A model generated the notes under the pieces. It saw nothing but the letters and a program-made list of their open reading frames with translations. It did not search any database and was not told the DNA's origin. From Chloroflexi bacterium UBA6077 (lineage in GTDB: Bacteria > Chloroflexota > UBA6077), in contig DIXP01000039.1 in assembly GCA_002436065.1 (NCBI GenBank), positions 84,087 through 134,280 on the forward strand: a DNA stretch of 50,194 bases, in the 5' to 3' direction. Of this stretch, positions 1 to 8,373 are shown piece by piece. Positions within the stretch are counted from its first letter, which is position 1. Each line of letters opens with the position of its first letter. The position numbers were made by a program, and so were the translations under genes.

Positions 1-28
1 TAACAGATGCCTTCCTTTCCTTGGTGGG

Positions 29-44
29 GCGGTTCGCAAACCGC
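29..44. repeat. Short hairpin downstream of the chemoreceptor gene
   Basis: A 6-bp perfect stem (GCGGTT/AACCGC) with a 4-nt loop sits in the 108 nt left of the chemoreceptor stop. It has no T-tract on either strand, so it is not a convincing terminator. No gene can be supported in positions 1-108. Confidence 0.35.
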
Positions 45-108
45 TTCATACGGCCGTTGGATCGTCGTCAGCCTGCGTTGGCGCCCCGAGCAGAGACCAG
101 CGGGCGTG

Positions 109-2217
109 CTACATCGGGCAGAGGATCCCCCTGTTGCCACTCGGTGCTTCAGGGGGTTGCCCTGCCCAGTCATCCTTACGTCTGCGCAGGACTACCTCGG
201 AGGATGACCCGAGGTTGAATCTGGCGACCATGGACTTGAGCCCTTCGGCCATCTTCGCGAGGTCCCGGGACTGGGTGACCATCTCTGTGACCTGCGCGCT
301 CACCTCCTCCGCGGATGCGCTGACTTCCTGTGCGGCGGCGCTGGTTTGCTCACTCACCGAGGCGATCCGCTCCATTGCCGTCCCCACCTGTTCGCTGGAG
401 TCATTCATCCGCGTAGTAGCGTTGGAGGACTGCTCGACCACCATCGAGACATCGTGCATCTGCTCCACCACCTGGTCGGAGGAGCTTTCCATGCTCTGGA
501 CCGCGGCGGCGATCCGGTTCACCTGGTCCGCAGCCACCTTTACCGATTGGGTGATGCTTTGCAGCGCTCGGTCAGCCTCCTCTGCCAGGACTGAGCCGGC
601 CTCCACGTCCTTGAGCCCCAGTTCCATAGCTGTCACGGCCTCGCCGATTTCCCTGCGCAATCCGGCGATCAAGCTGGCGATCTCCTTGGTGGAGCGGCTG
701 CTTCGCTCGGCGAGCTTGCGCACCTCGTCGGCGACCACGGCGAAGCCCCTTCCGTGCTCCCCGGCCCTGGCCGCCTCGATGGCCGCGTTGAGGGCCAGGA
801 GGTTGGTCTGCTCGGCGATGTCGTCGATGGCCTCCACAATGGAGCCGATCTGCTCTGAGTACTTCATCAGGTCCTGGACCTCGGCCGCGGCAGAGTTTGT
901 CTTGTCCCGGATCGTGGCCATGCCGCGGATGGTCTCCTGGACAACAGTGGCGCCTGTGGAGGCTGCGGTCTCGACGTGGTGGGTTGCGCCTGATACCTCC
1001 TTCGAGGCGGTTGACGCTTGGGAGATCGACTGGTTCAACTGTGTCACGGACACCGATGCCTTGTCGATGGATCGGGCCTGCTCTTCGGTCCCCCTGACGA
1101 TCTGCTCGATCGCTCTGGCCAACTGGTCGGCGGAGGAGGCTGTTTCCTGCACTGCGACCGACTGTTCCTGATTTCCCTGGGCCACTTGCTGGATCGTTGC
1201 GGCGATCTGCTGGGTTGCCGACCCGGCCTGGCCGGCGCTGTCGGTGAGCATCTGGCTGGCCTCGGCCAGCCCATCCGCGGCCGCCGAAACCCCCTTGACC
1301 ATGGATCGAAGGCTGGTGACCATTTGGGCAAACGCTGTCCCAAGGGCGTCTTTGGGCGACCGAGGCACCACTTCGCGGGAGAGGTCTCCTCTGGACACTT
1401 CGCCCGCCACGGAGGCCATCTCTCGCATGTACTCGACTACCTGGCCAAAGGCGAGGATCGTCTGGCCCACCTCGTCACGACCGGCCTTGCGGCTCTGTAG
1501 GTCGTGCTCTACGTTCCCCTCAGCGAGCACCCGGGCCGCAACCTCAATCCTACTCAAACCCCTGCGGATGGTCTCGGTTAACAGCACCGCGACCACGAGT
1601 GTGACCGCCAGCACCAGCGACATCACCACCAGCATCTGGGTCCTGGTAGCCTCGAACTGCTTACCCATACTCACGTAGGACCTCTCGGCCTCGATCTGTA
1701 TAAGCTCTGCGAGGGAGTCCAGGGCAGTCGTGATGCTCTTCTCGGTGCTCAGCGACTGGGAGACGAGCGCCCGCATTTCCGGGAGCATTTCCACGCTGCC
1801 ACGTTGGCGGCCGCTGCTTGCCGTGTTCAGCAATATCTCGTGGACGTATTTGTTCCTATCCCAGTTCTCGGATACCGTGGCCAGGGCCTGCTTGGCTTCC
1901 TCTGTGGTGACCATGGAGTTCAACCGCTCGAGACGCGCCCTGAACAGCTTTTCGGACATGTTCCAAGTCGAGATAGCGCCGTCTACATCGGTTGTTGTGC
2001 CAGCCAGGGCAGCGCCGCGAATCGCAATCCCCATGGAGTTGAGATCGTTCTTCACGTCCTTGACTGCGAAGATCGCCTGGCTGTGCGTTAGGTAGAGCTC
2101 ATCGGCCGTGCGGTTCATGGCTCCCATCTGGTCGGTACCCATCCACCCCAGGAAGCTCACGAGCAGGAGGAGGACGAGGAAGCTGGCTATCAGTTTCACG
2201 CGGATAGTGGCATGCAT
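109..2217 (-). CDS. Methyl-accepting chemotaxis protein (transmembrane chemoreceptor)
   Basis: A chemoreceptor that passes ligand or redox signals to CheA/CheW at the membrane. The 702-residue product has an N-terminal membrane anchor (about residues 5-26), a periplasmic four-helix-bundle-like region, a second membrane segment (about 195-217), a HAMP domain, and a long coiled-coil signalling domain. The invariant hairpin tip is present (EQTNLLALNAAIEAARAGE, then GRGFAVVADEVRKLAERS). The start at 2217 is chosen because a GGGGGG purine run lies 7 nt upstream; an upstream GTG at 2232 is possible. The C-terminus has no obvious CheR/CheB-binding pentapeptide. No che or flagellar operon is adjacent, so its partners must be encoded elsewhere. 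The function class is certain; the ligand is unknown. Confidence 0.95.
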   Translation of the reverse strand: MHATIRVKLIASFLVLLLLVSFLGWMGTDQMGAMNRTADELYLTHSQAIFAVKDVKNDLNSMGIAIRGAALAGTTTDVDGAISTWNMSEKLFRARLERLNSMVTTEEAKQALATVSENWDRNKYVHEILLNTASSGRQRGSVEMLPEMRALVSQSLSTEKSITTALDSLAELIQIEAERSYVSMGKQFEATRTQMLVVMSLVLAVTLVVAVLLTETIRRGLSRIEVAARVLAEGNVEHDLQSRKAGRDEVGQTILAFGQVVEYMREMASVAGEVSRGDLSREVVPRSPKDALGTAFAQMVTSLRSMVKGVSAAADGLAEASQMLTDSAGQAGSATQQIAATIQQVAQGNQEQSVAVQETASSADQLARAIEQIVRGTEEQARSIDKASVSVTQLNQSISQASTASKEVSGATHHVETAASTGATVVQETIRGMATIRDKTNSAAAEVQDLMKYSEQIGSIVEAIDDIAEQTNLLALNAAIEAARAGEHGRGFAVVADEVRKLAERSSRSTKEIASLIAGLRREIGEAVTAMELGLKDVEAGSVLAEEADRALQSITQSVKVAADQVNRIAAAVQSMESSSDQVVEQMHDVSMVVEQSSNATTRMNDSSEQVGTAMERIASVSEQTSAAAQEVSASAEEVSAQVTEMVTQSRDLAKMAEGLKSMVARFNLGSSSEVVLRRRKDDWAGQPPEAPSGNRGILCPM

Positions 2218-2376
2218 TTGATTACCCCCCACTGAAGATGATTTGGCTCGCGGCAGGGACGGGGCTGATTGTGCGAATGATTGCCCCCTAGATAGTCATC
2301 GGCTGCTTGAGCCAGTTTCCGCAGGGGTAGGAGTGTTAAGCTCTAGTTGCGGCACGTCATCTGTAGAGATGTGAAA

Positions 2377-2411
2377 GAGATGTGCCTGAATACAAGACTC
2401 AGGCACATCTC
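2377..2411 (-). terminator. Hairpin terminator candidate after the small unknown gene
   Basis: A perfect 13-bp stem (GAGATGTGCCTGA and its complement) with a 9-nt loop lies 22 nt beyond the stop of the minus-strand gene at 2433. Read on the minus strand it is followed by CTTTCAC, a weak T-tract, so it may act as an intrinsic terminator. Confidence 0.55.
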
Positions 2412-2432
2412 CGGCTAGGCTGGGATTGGGTT

Positions 2433-2732
2433 CTAGGAGTGCGTGTCCACGCCGTGCTCGAACACCAGGTCGTAGGCTTTTCGGGGGTCGTTGGTGAAGG
2501 GAATGCCAGCATCCCGTATGCTTCGCAGATCCTCGACTATGGCTATGGTCTCGCCTGGGGTCAACTCGTTGTCCTTCTCACCTTCGGTTTCCAGCCAGTG
2601 GATCATCTCGTCCCAGCTCTGCCAGTGGCCCCGGCGGTAGACCGCCTGAATATCTGAAAGATCGTAGGCGTGCTCCCATCTCTTCTTGCCGGTACGCTTG
2701 ACGTCGACCCCCTCGACTCTCTCTTGTTCCAT
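2433..2732 (-). CDS. Hypothetical protein, 99 residues
   Basis: I do not recognise this family. The ATG at 2732 is preferred to the longer frame starting at 2801, because GGAG lies 7 nt before it and the upstream residues look non-coding. The product is soluble and acidic, with several aromatic residues (YRRGHWQSWDEMIHWLE) and no signal peptide or membrane segment. It is transcribed away from buk and ends next to a hairpin, so it is probably a single-gene unit. No function can be inferred. Confidence 0.65.
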   Translation of the reverse strand: MEQERVEGVDVKRTGKKRWEHAYDLSDIQAVYRRGHWQSWDEMIHWLETEGEKDNELTPGETIAIVEDLRSIRDAGIPFTNDPRKAYDLVFEHGVDTHS

Positions 2733-3056
2733 CACTTCACTCCAGTTATCCCCGCTAAGGGTCTGTCTAGTCGGTTGATGTCTTGGCAACTGGTGCAGCA
2801 CGAATTGTGCCCTATCGGGTTGCCGTGGCCCTTCTCCTTCGACAGCTTCATCGGCAGAACGCCGAAATACTTAACTTCCTAAATCGGTGAGTGTGTACTG
2901 CCTAAGTCTGTGCGTTCCTGCGCCTGCTATGGGGGGATAGAATGGCCTCATCTGCAAATGGCATGGCAACTGCTGAGGGAGTGGGTGGGAGTGTAGGCTG
3001 CGGTCGCCGCCGCCGACCAGGACAGGTTGGCCAACCTGGCCGTATGGAGATGGTCT
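2733..3056. other. Divergent intergenic region upstream of buk
   Basis: These 324 nt separate the small minus-strand gene from buk. They should contain both promoters, but I see no clear -35/-10 pair, repeat or RNA structure. Confidence 0.5.
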
Positions 3057-4172
3057 ATGCCGTCGCTTGTCTTGGCTGTCAACCCAGGGGCCACCAGCAC
3101 GAAGCTTGCCCTCTATGAGGACGACCAACTCATCTCGTCCGAGACGCTTCTCCACGACCCCGGTTATCTCGCCCCCCACCACCATGTGATCGATCAACTC
3201 CCCCTGAGGCTATCGGCCGTGCGCTCATGGCTTCAGACTCAGCTAGATCGTCGGGCAGCGCGGGTCGGATTCAACCGCCTGGCGGGGATAGCAGCACGAG
3301 GCGGATTACTGCACCCGATTCCTAGTGGAACCTACACAGTCGACGAGGCCATGCTGAAGGATCTTCGGGATCCTGAGACTCGGCAGCACGCCTCAAACCT
3401 GGGAGCGCTGATTGCCGCGGAGTTGAGTAGCGAGTACGTTGTCGACGCCTACTGCGTGGATCCCGTATCCGTCGACGAGATGGACGACCTGGCAAGGGTG
3501 AGCGGGCTTCCGGAGTTGGAGCGTCGCAGCCTGGGCCACGCGCTGTCCATGAAGGCGGTCGCTCGACAAGCTGCCGCCGAGCTTGGACGCCCGTACGCCG
3601 AACTCAACCTGGTAGTGGTACACCTGGGGAGCGGGATATCCGTCGCAGCGCATCGAATGGGACGGATGGTGGACGTGAACAATGCCAATGACCAGGGTCC
3701 CTTCTCGCCCGAGCGGGTTGGGACATTGCCTCTCACCGGACTGCTCAAGCTTTGCGCCTCTCAGCCGATTGAGAGGCTGCGGCATCGGTTCTGGGGTGGC
3801 GGCGGACTGATGGCGCACCTGGGAACGAACGATGGCCGAGAGGTGGAGCGTCGCATCGCCGAAGGGGACGACCGAGCCCTCCTGGTGTTCAGGGCAATGG
3901 CCTACCAGGTGGCCAAGGAGATCGGCGCCATGGTCGCGGTGCTGGGGACCGCTCCGGACGCTATTGTGATCACGGGTGGGTTGGCTCATTCCGAGAGGTT
4001 CGTACGGTGGCTCGCGGAGAGGGTTTCCTTCCTCGGTCGGGTAATCGTGTACCCGGGAGAGGAGGAGATGCGGGCGCTGGCGCTGGGCGTGCTTCGGGTG
4101 TTGCGGGGCGAGGAGTTGCCCAAGAGCTACGCCACAGAGCGAGACAGGCTTGCTAGTTGGAAGGCGGGGTAG
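3057..4172 (+). CDS. buk: Butyrate kinase (acyl kinase, acetokinase family)
   Basis: Transfers phosphate from butyryl- or branched acyl-phosphate to ADP, giving the free acid and ATP. The 371-residue product has the expected ASKHA features: NPGATSTKLALYED at the N-terminus, GGLLHPIPSGTY near residue 90, HLGSGISVAAHRMGRMVDVNNA near 190, and ITGGLAHS near 310. The start at 3057 is supported by GGAGA 6 nt upstream; the frame open from 3027 adds non-family residues. It is followed by phosphotransbutyrylase, the usual partner, and then by a ferredoxin-dependent oxoacid oxidoreductase, which suggests acyl-CoA derived from 2-oxoacids as the source. Chain-length preference cannot be read from the sequence. 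Confidence 0.93.
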   Translation: MPSLVLAVNPGATSTKLALYEDDQLISSETLLHDPGYLAPHHHVIDQLPLRLSAVRSWLQTQLDRRAARVGFNRLAGIAARGGLLHPIPSGTYTVDEAMLKDLRDPETRQHASNLGALIAAELSSEYVVDAYCVDPVSVDEMDDLARVSGLPELERRSLGHALSMKAVARQAAAELGRPYAELNLVVVHLGSGISVAAHRMGRMVDVNNANDQGPFSPERVGTLPLTGLLKLCASQPIERLRHRFWGGGGLMAHLGTNDGREVERRIAEGDDRALLVFRAMAYQVAKEIGAMVAVLGTAPDAIVITGGLAHSERFVRWLAERVSFLGRVIVYPGEEEMRALALGVLRVLRGEELPKSYATERDRLASWKAG

Positions 4173-4249
4173 CAGGACAGACAGGGGTGGGCGGCTTCGG
4201 CGCCAATCGCCGGCACGGTGGGTGGACGATTGCATCTGGGGTATCGAGA

Positions 4250-5302
4250 GTGGCAACACTGAGGATTGAGCATCTGGACGACCTGGTGACAGCGGCTCAG
4301 GGGATGGGCAGAGTCCCTATTGCCGTGGCCGGGGCAGAGGATTCGGAAGTGCTGGTGGCTGTGGGGGCGGCCGCTAGAAAGGGTATCGTTGTCCCTTTCC
4401 TGGTGGGTAACGCGGGGCGAATCGCGGCTATCGCTGAGAAGGTGGGCGTGAGCCTCGCCGAGATCCACGCGGACATAGTGGACGTGCCCGAGGGTGAGGA
4501 CGAGTCGCGGGAGGCCGCAGGACGGGCAGTGGAGCTGGTCCACCTTGGCAGAGCCGCGGTGCTGGTCAAGGGCAGGCTGGATACCTCGGAGCTGATGCAC
4601 GCGGTGCTGGATCGCAACGCGGGGCTGCGCACGGGAAGGCTGCTGACTCACGTTGGTCTCTTCGAGACGCCGGGGCTCGACCGCATTCTCTACATAAGCG
4701 ATGGTGGAGTGGTGTTGCAGCCGGATCTCCACCAGAAGATGGAGATTGTTCGCAATGCCGTGGGCGTCGCCCATGCGCTGGGGCTGGCGGAGCCCAAAGT
4801 GGCCATTCTCGCCGTAACCGAGAAGGTGAGCGGCGAGATGCCCACAGCAATGGAGGCCGCAGCCCTGTCCAAGATGGCCGACAGGGGGCAGATCCAGGGG
4901 GCCGTGATAGACGGGCCGCTGGGCTTGGACAACGCGGTGTCCATGGAGGCGGCCAGCAGAAAGGGGATCGGGGGCCCAGTGGCGGGGAAGGCCGACATCC
5001 TTATAGTGCCGAACGCGGAGGCAGGCAACCTCATGGCCAAGGTGATCACCTTTCTGGCTGGAGGCAGCATGGCCGGTGTGGTGGTGGGGGCCAAGGTGCC
5101 GATCGTCATCACGTCTCGTGCCGACTCCAGTCGCAGCAAATTGCTGTCGATCGCCCTGGGTGTGGTGCTGGGGGCTGGGGTTATCGAGGCCGAGAGGGTT
5201 ACGTCTGGTAACGGGAGTGCCGAGAAGGCAGCATCCGGTGCGGGGCAGAAGTCCGAGCGGCTGGCGGATGAGCTGTTCAGCAGGTTCCGGCTGCTCGGTT
5301 AG
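4250..5302 (+). CDS. ptb: Phosphate butyryltransferase (phosphotransbutyrylase)
   Basis: Converts butyryl-CoA (or isobutyryl/isovaleryl-CoA) and phosphate to acyl-phosphate, the substrate of the kinase just upstream. The roughly 350-residue product matches the Pta/Ptb family: an N-terminal segment LDDLVTAAQGMGRVPIAVAG, then LVKGRLDTSELMHAVL, VAILAVTEKVSGEMPTAMEA and GKADILIVPNAEAGNLMAK. The GTG at 4250 puts the N-terminus where the family begins. The frame is open from an ATG at 4157 inside buk, which would add about 31 non-family residues, so the exact start is uncertain. buk and ptb are in the reverse of the clostridial ptb-buk order. Confidence 0.9.
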   Translation: MATLRIEHLDDLVTAAQGMGRVPIAVAGAEDSEVLVAVGAAARKGIVVPFLVGNAGRIAAIAEKVGVSLAEIHADIVDVPEGEDESREAAGRAVELVHLGRAAVLVKGRLDTSELMHAVLDRNAGLRTGRLLTHVGLFETPGLDRILYISDGGVVLQPDLHQKMEIVRNAVGVAHALGLAEPKVAILAVTEKVSGEMPTAMEAAALSKMADRGQIQGAVIDGPLGLDNAVSMEAASRKGIGGPVAGKADILIVPNAEAGNLMAKVITFLAGGSMAGVVVGAKVPIVITSRADSSRSKLLSIALGVVLGAGVIEAERVTSGNGSAEKAASGAGQKSERLADELFSRFRLLG

Positions 5303-5330
5303 TGGTCCGACCACCAAGTTCCTGGCATAT

Positions 5331-5418
5331 TGTAGCCGCAGGCTTCAGCCTGCGCGTACCTGGTGGGCAGGCCGCTCTAGGCCAACTGACTACGCGCAAC
5401 CTAAAGGTTGCGGCTACA
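5331..5418. repeat. MITE-like palindromic element
   Basis: The 88-bp element is bounded by perfect 10-bp terminal inverted repeats (TGTAGCCGCA and TGCGGCTACA). Each end also forms its own hairpin, CGCAGGCTTCAGCCTGCG at 5338-5355 and CGCAACCTAAAGGTTGCG at 5395-5412. It has no coding capacity and starts 28 nt after the ptb stop. The nested-hairpin form suggests a non-autonomous mobile element or a REP-like repeat. Confidence 0.75.
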
Positions 5419-5472
5419 TTTGTGGAGCCCATTTGGTGGATGGACCAGTTGGGTAGGGAGCATGAGCACGTT

Positions 5473-5506
5473 GGGGTAATGGGAGGCCGGCATTGTCCCA
5501 TACCCC
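5473..5506. other. Stem-loop upstream of the korDABC operon
   Basis: GGGGT-A-ATGGGA pairs with TCCCATACCCC, an 11-bp stem with one bulged A and an 11-nt loop, 47 nt before the ferredoxin subunit gene. It has no T-tract on the plus strand. It may be a leader structure or a remnant of another repeat; I see no matching riboswitch class. Confidence 0.35.
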
Positions 5507-5553
5507 TTAGCCATTGGCCGCTCAACCAATCTTGAGCGAAGCGGAGGTGGCAG

Positions 5554-5778
5554 ATGGGCTACATAGAGATCGAGGAAGAGCGATGCAAAGGCTGTGAGCT
5601 GTGCGAGGCGACGTGTCCTCGCCAGCTCATTCTGATTTCGGCTCGCATCAACCGCATGGGCTATCATCCCGCCGAATTCGCGGCGGAAGGATGCTCCACC
5701 GAGAAGGGCAAGGGCTGCACGGGCTGCGCCCTGTGCGGGCTCGTCTGCCCCGAGACGGCCATATCCGTCTACCGTTAG
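5554..5778 (+). CDS. korD: 2-oxoacid:ferredoxin oxidoreductase, ferredoxin-like delta subunit
   Basis: The iron-sulfur subunit, carrying electrons from the catalytic subunits to ferredoxin. In 74 residues it has two complete [4Fe-4S] motifs: CKGCELCEATCP near residues 11-22, and CTGCALCGLVCP near 54-65. A strong GGAGGTGG ribosome site precedes the ATG at 5554. It opens the operon, ahead of the alpha, beta and gamma subunits. Small dicluster subunits of this kind occur in KorDABC and VorDABC complexes. Confidence 0.9.
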   Translation: MGYIEIEEERCKGCELCEATCPRQLILISARINRMGYHPAEFAAEGCSTEKGKGCTGCALCGLVCPETAISVYR

Positions 5779-5841
5779 TGGATGATGAGTACCGGGTTCT
5801 GAATACTGGGTATTGAGGGCTCGGTGAGGTGGAGGCAGGGG

Positions 5842-6933
5842 ATGGCACAGACAACGGAACCGGCAGAGGTGAGGGCGCGGGTGCTCATGGAGGGCAACGT
5901 GGCCTTCGGTGAGGGGGCGATCCGTGCCGGGTGCGAGGCTTTCTTCGGGTATCCCATTACTCCACAAACGGAGTTGCTTGAGTTCATGTCTCGGCGCATG
6001 CCGGAGTTGGGGCGCGTCTTCGTTCAGGCCGAGAGCGAGATAGCTGCGATCAACATGGTTATCGGCGCCGCGGCGACCGGGACCAGGGTAATGACCTCCT
6101 CCTCCAGCCCCGGCATCAGCCTCAAACAGGAGGGAATATCCTACCTGGCTGGCAACGAGCTTCCGGCGGTCATCGTCAATGTGATGCGGGGCGGGCCTGG
6201 GCTGGGCAATATCGCGCCGGCCCAGGGTGATTACTTCCAGGCGACCAAGGGCGGAGGCCATGGGATCTACCATCCCATCGTGCTGGCCCCCGCCTCCGTG
6301 CAGGAGGCTATGGACCTGACCGCGCTCGCTTTCGACCTGGCGGACCGGTATCGGAGCCCGGTGATGGTGCTGGCGGACGGCGTCATCGGCCAGACGGTGG
6401 AGGCGGTGGAGTTGCGCGAGTACCCACGCCCCGCGGACCTGCAGCCCAAGAGCTGGGCAGTGGGCTGCTGCGCCGGTCGGGAGAAGAATCTCCTCTACTC
6501 GTTGGAGCTGGAGCCCGAGAAGCTGGAGGTTCGGAACCAGTGGCTGGTGCGTAAGACCGCCGCCATCAAGGAGAAGGAGGTGCGGTGGGCGGGCCATCAG
6601 TTGGAGGACGCCGAGGTAGCCATCATCGCCTTCGGGACGCCGGCCAGGGTTGCGCTCAGCGCCGCTCGTGTCGCTCGAGCCGATGGGATGAAGGTTGGTA
6701 TCTTCCGGCCGATCACGCTGTTTCCTTTCCCCGAGAAAGAGATCGCCGACCTGGCACAGCGGGTCAAGGGCATCCTAGTGGTGGAGTTGAATCAGGGCCA
6801 GATGCTGGAGGACGTCCAGCGAGCGGTGCTGGGGATGACCGAGATACGCTTCCTCAGCCGCCTTGGGGGATCGGTGGTGTCGCCGGAAGAGGTGTTGGTG
6901 GCAGTCAAGGGCTTCTGGGAGGGAACAATATGA
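5842..6933 (+). CDS. korA: 2-oxoacid:ferredoxin oxidoreductase, alpha subunit
   Basis: The subunit that shapes the 2-oxoacid site in the thiamine-diphosphate oxidoreductase, which makes acyl-CoA, CO2 and reduced ferredoxin. The 363-residue product has the hallmark GCEAFFGYPITPQTELLE near residue 30, a pyrimidine-binding domain with MTSSSSPGISLKQEGISYLAG, and a C-terminal transketolase-like domain (VGIFRPITLFPFPEKEI). The ATG at 5842 is preferred to 5824 because GGAGG lies 7 nt upstream. Its stop overlaps the beta-subunit start in ATGA. 2-oxoglutarate and branched-chain oxoacid enzymes are not separable by eye; the neighbouring ptb and buk favour the latter. Confidence 0.93.
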   Translation: MAQTTEPAEVRARVLMEGNVAFGEGAIRAGCEAFFGYPITPQTELLEFMSRRMPELGRVFVQAESEIAAINMVIGAAATGTRVMTSSSSPGISLKQEGISYLAGNELPAVIVNVMRGGPGLGNIAPAQGDYFQATKGGGHGIYHPIVLAPASVQEAMDLTALAFDLADRYRSPVMVLADGVIGQTVEAVELREYPRPADLQPKSWAVGCCAGREKNLLYSLELEPEKLEVRNQWLVRKTAAIKEKEVRWAGHQLEDAEVAIIAFGTPARVALSAARVARADGMKVGIFRPITLFPFPEKEIADLAQRVKGILVVELNQGQMLEDVQRAVLGMTEIRFLSRLGGSVVSPEEVLVAVKGFWEGTI

Positions 6934-7739
6934 ACGCTACGGCTCAGTTGGTCCTGGGGCGACCGCGCTCCCTGTCGAAGACTCCGATGCACTATTGTCC
7001 CGGCTGCGGCCACGGAATCGTACACCGGTTGGTGACCCAGGCCATTGATGAATTGGGGTTGCGAGAGAGATCGGTGGTGATAGCCCCGGTGGGATGCGCG
7101 GTGTTCATCTACCACTACATGGATTTCGATGGCGTGGAGGCTGCCCACGGCCGCGCTCCGGCGGTGGCGACCGGCATCAAGCGGGTGCGCCCAGAGCTGT
7201 TCGTCTTCACCTACCAGGGTGATGGCGATCTGGGGGCCATCGGTACGGCCGAGATCGTTCACGCCGCGGCTCGAGGGGAGAACATCAGCGTCGTCTTCGT
7301 CAACAATGCCGTCTACGGCATGACGGGGGGACAGATGGCGCCAACCACGCTGGCCGGCCAGCGCACCACCTCCTCGCCGACCGGTCGGGACACGGCGAGG
7401 GCGGGCAATCCCCTGCGGGTTAGTGAGATGCTGGCTACCCTGGAGGGTCCTGCTTACATCGCCCGGACGTCGGTCCACAATCCGGCCGCGATACGCCGGA
7501 CGGCGGCAGCCATTCGCAGGGCCTTCGCCTGCCAGGTAGCGGGTAAGGGGTTCGCGATGGTGGAGGTTCTCTCACCCTGCCCCACCAACTGGGGAGTGAG
7601 CCCGAGGGATGCCTTGCGCTGGCTGGAGGAGCGGATGATCCCCTACTACCCGCTAGGTGACATAAAGGTGGCGCCGGGTGTGGAGTCGGTGGACCAGTTG
7701 GTGGTCAGCAAGCCGCGGGATCTGGAGAAAGGACCATAG
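6930..7739 (+). CDS. korB: 2-oxoacid:ferredoxin oxidoreductase, beta subunit (ThDP-binding)
   Basis: Binds thiamine diphosphate and a [4Fe-4S] cluster. In 269 residues it shows HYCPGCGHGIVHRL near residue 22, VGCAVFIYHYMDFDGVEAAHGRAPAVATG, and the ThDP/Mg2+ motif GDGDLGAIGTAE, later VFVNNAVYGMTGGQ and MVEVLSPCPTNWG. These are diagnostic of KorB/VorB proteins. The frame stays open upstream into korA, but the ATG at 6930 overlaps the korA stop by 4 nt and gives the usual length. Translation is probably coupled to korA. Confidence 0.93.
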   Translation: MNATAQLVLGRPRSLSKTPMHYCPGCGHGIVHRLVTQAIDELGLRERSVVIAPVGCAVFIYHYMDFDGVEAAHGRAPAVATGIKRVRPELFVFTYQGDGDLGAIGTAEIVHAAARGENISVVFVNNAVYGMTGGQMAPTTLAGQRTTSSPTGRDTARAGNPLRVSEMLATLEGPAYIARTSVHNPAAIRRTAAAIRRAFACQVAGKGFAMVEVLSPCPTNWGVSPRDALRWLEERMIPYYPLGDIKVAPGVESVDQLVVSKPRDLEKGP

Positions 7740-7806
7740 CCGAGCTCTGAACGATGTCCTGTCTCAAGACGCGGTACTCGGCACCCGATCTATGGGAGAG
7801 AAGACA

Positions 7807-8373
7807 ATGGACAGGGACTTCGAGGTAGTGATCGCGGGCTTCGGTGGGCAGGGCGTGCTGTTTGCAGGGATGCTGCTGGCTCACGGCGCGCTCAAAGCCG
7901 GAAGAAACGTGGCGTGGATCCCATTCTACGGCCCTGAGATGCGGGGCGGGACCGCCGGCTGCACCGTCATCATCTCCAATGATGAGATAGGGTCTCCAAT
8001 CGTCAGCAGGCCCGCCGCGGCCATCGTGATGAACGAGCCTTCTCTGGCTAAGTGGGGGCCACGGGTGAAGCCGGGCGGCATCCTGGTGATCAACCGCTCC
8101 CTTGCGCTCTCTCCCTTCGAGAGGGACGACCTTCACATCGTGGAGGTACCGGCAACGGGGATCGCGGGGTCGCTGGGGAGCGACCGGATGGCCAACATGG
8201 TCGCTGTTGGCGCGCTGCTGGGGACTCTCTCCGTGCTTCCGGTGGATGTGGTGAGCGAGGTGCTTCCCGAGGCGTTGGGACCGGGGAAGGAGCGGTTCGT
8301 GGAGCCAAACCGCGAGGCGCTGCGGCGCGGCCTGGCGGCAGCGGCTCAGGCCGTGGGTGTGCCGATGCCGTAG
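7807..8373 (+). CDS. korC: 2-oxoacid:ferredoxin oxidoreductase, gamma subunit
   Basis: The gamma subunit of the KorDABC/VorDABC complex. The 188-residue product begins VVIAGFGGQGVLFAGMLLAHGAL and continues WIPFYGPEMRGGTAGCTVIIS, both characteristic of this subunit. GGGAGAGAAG before the ATG at 7807 supports the start. Its last 28 nt overlap the 3' end of the convergent polyferredoxin gene, so the two transcripts run into each other and no terminator separates them. Confidence 0.92.
   Translation: MDRDFEVVIAGFGGQGVLFAGMLLAHGALKAGRNVAWIPFYGPEMRGGTAGCTVIISNDEIGSPIVSRPAAAIVMNEPSLAKWGPRVKPGGILVINRSLALSPFERDDLHIVEVPATGIAGSLGSDRMANMVAVGALLGTLSVLPVDVVSEVLPEALGPGKERFVEPNREALRRGLAAAAQAVGVPMP

Noticed and set aside
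134..1171. 345-codon open frame on the plus strand across the chemoreceptor gene
   Set aside because: It is a shadow of the chemoreceptor coding sequence in a GC-rich genome. It is Ser/Ala-rich with no family signal.
2296..2303. GCCGATGA on the minus strand upstream of the chemoreceptor, resembling a sigma-28 -10 box
   Set aside because: The -35 partner (TAAA at about 15 nt) is missing; only GAAA at the wrong distance is found.
4127..5317. 396-codon open frame antisense to ptb
   Set aside because: Composition is His/Gln/Arg-rich without domains, while ptb on the other strand has clear family motifs.
5401..6597. 398-codon open frame antisense to korD and korA
   Set aside because: Runs opposite two recognised genes, no ribosome site, no conserved motif.
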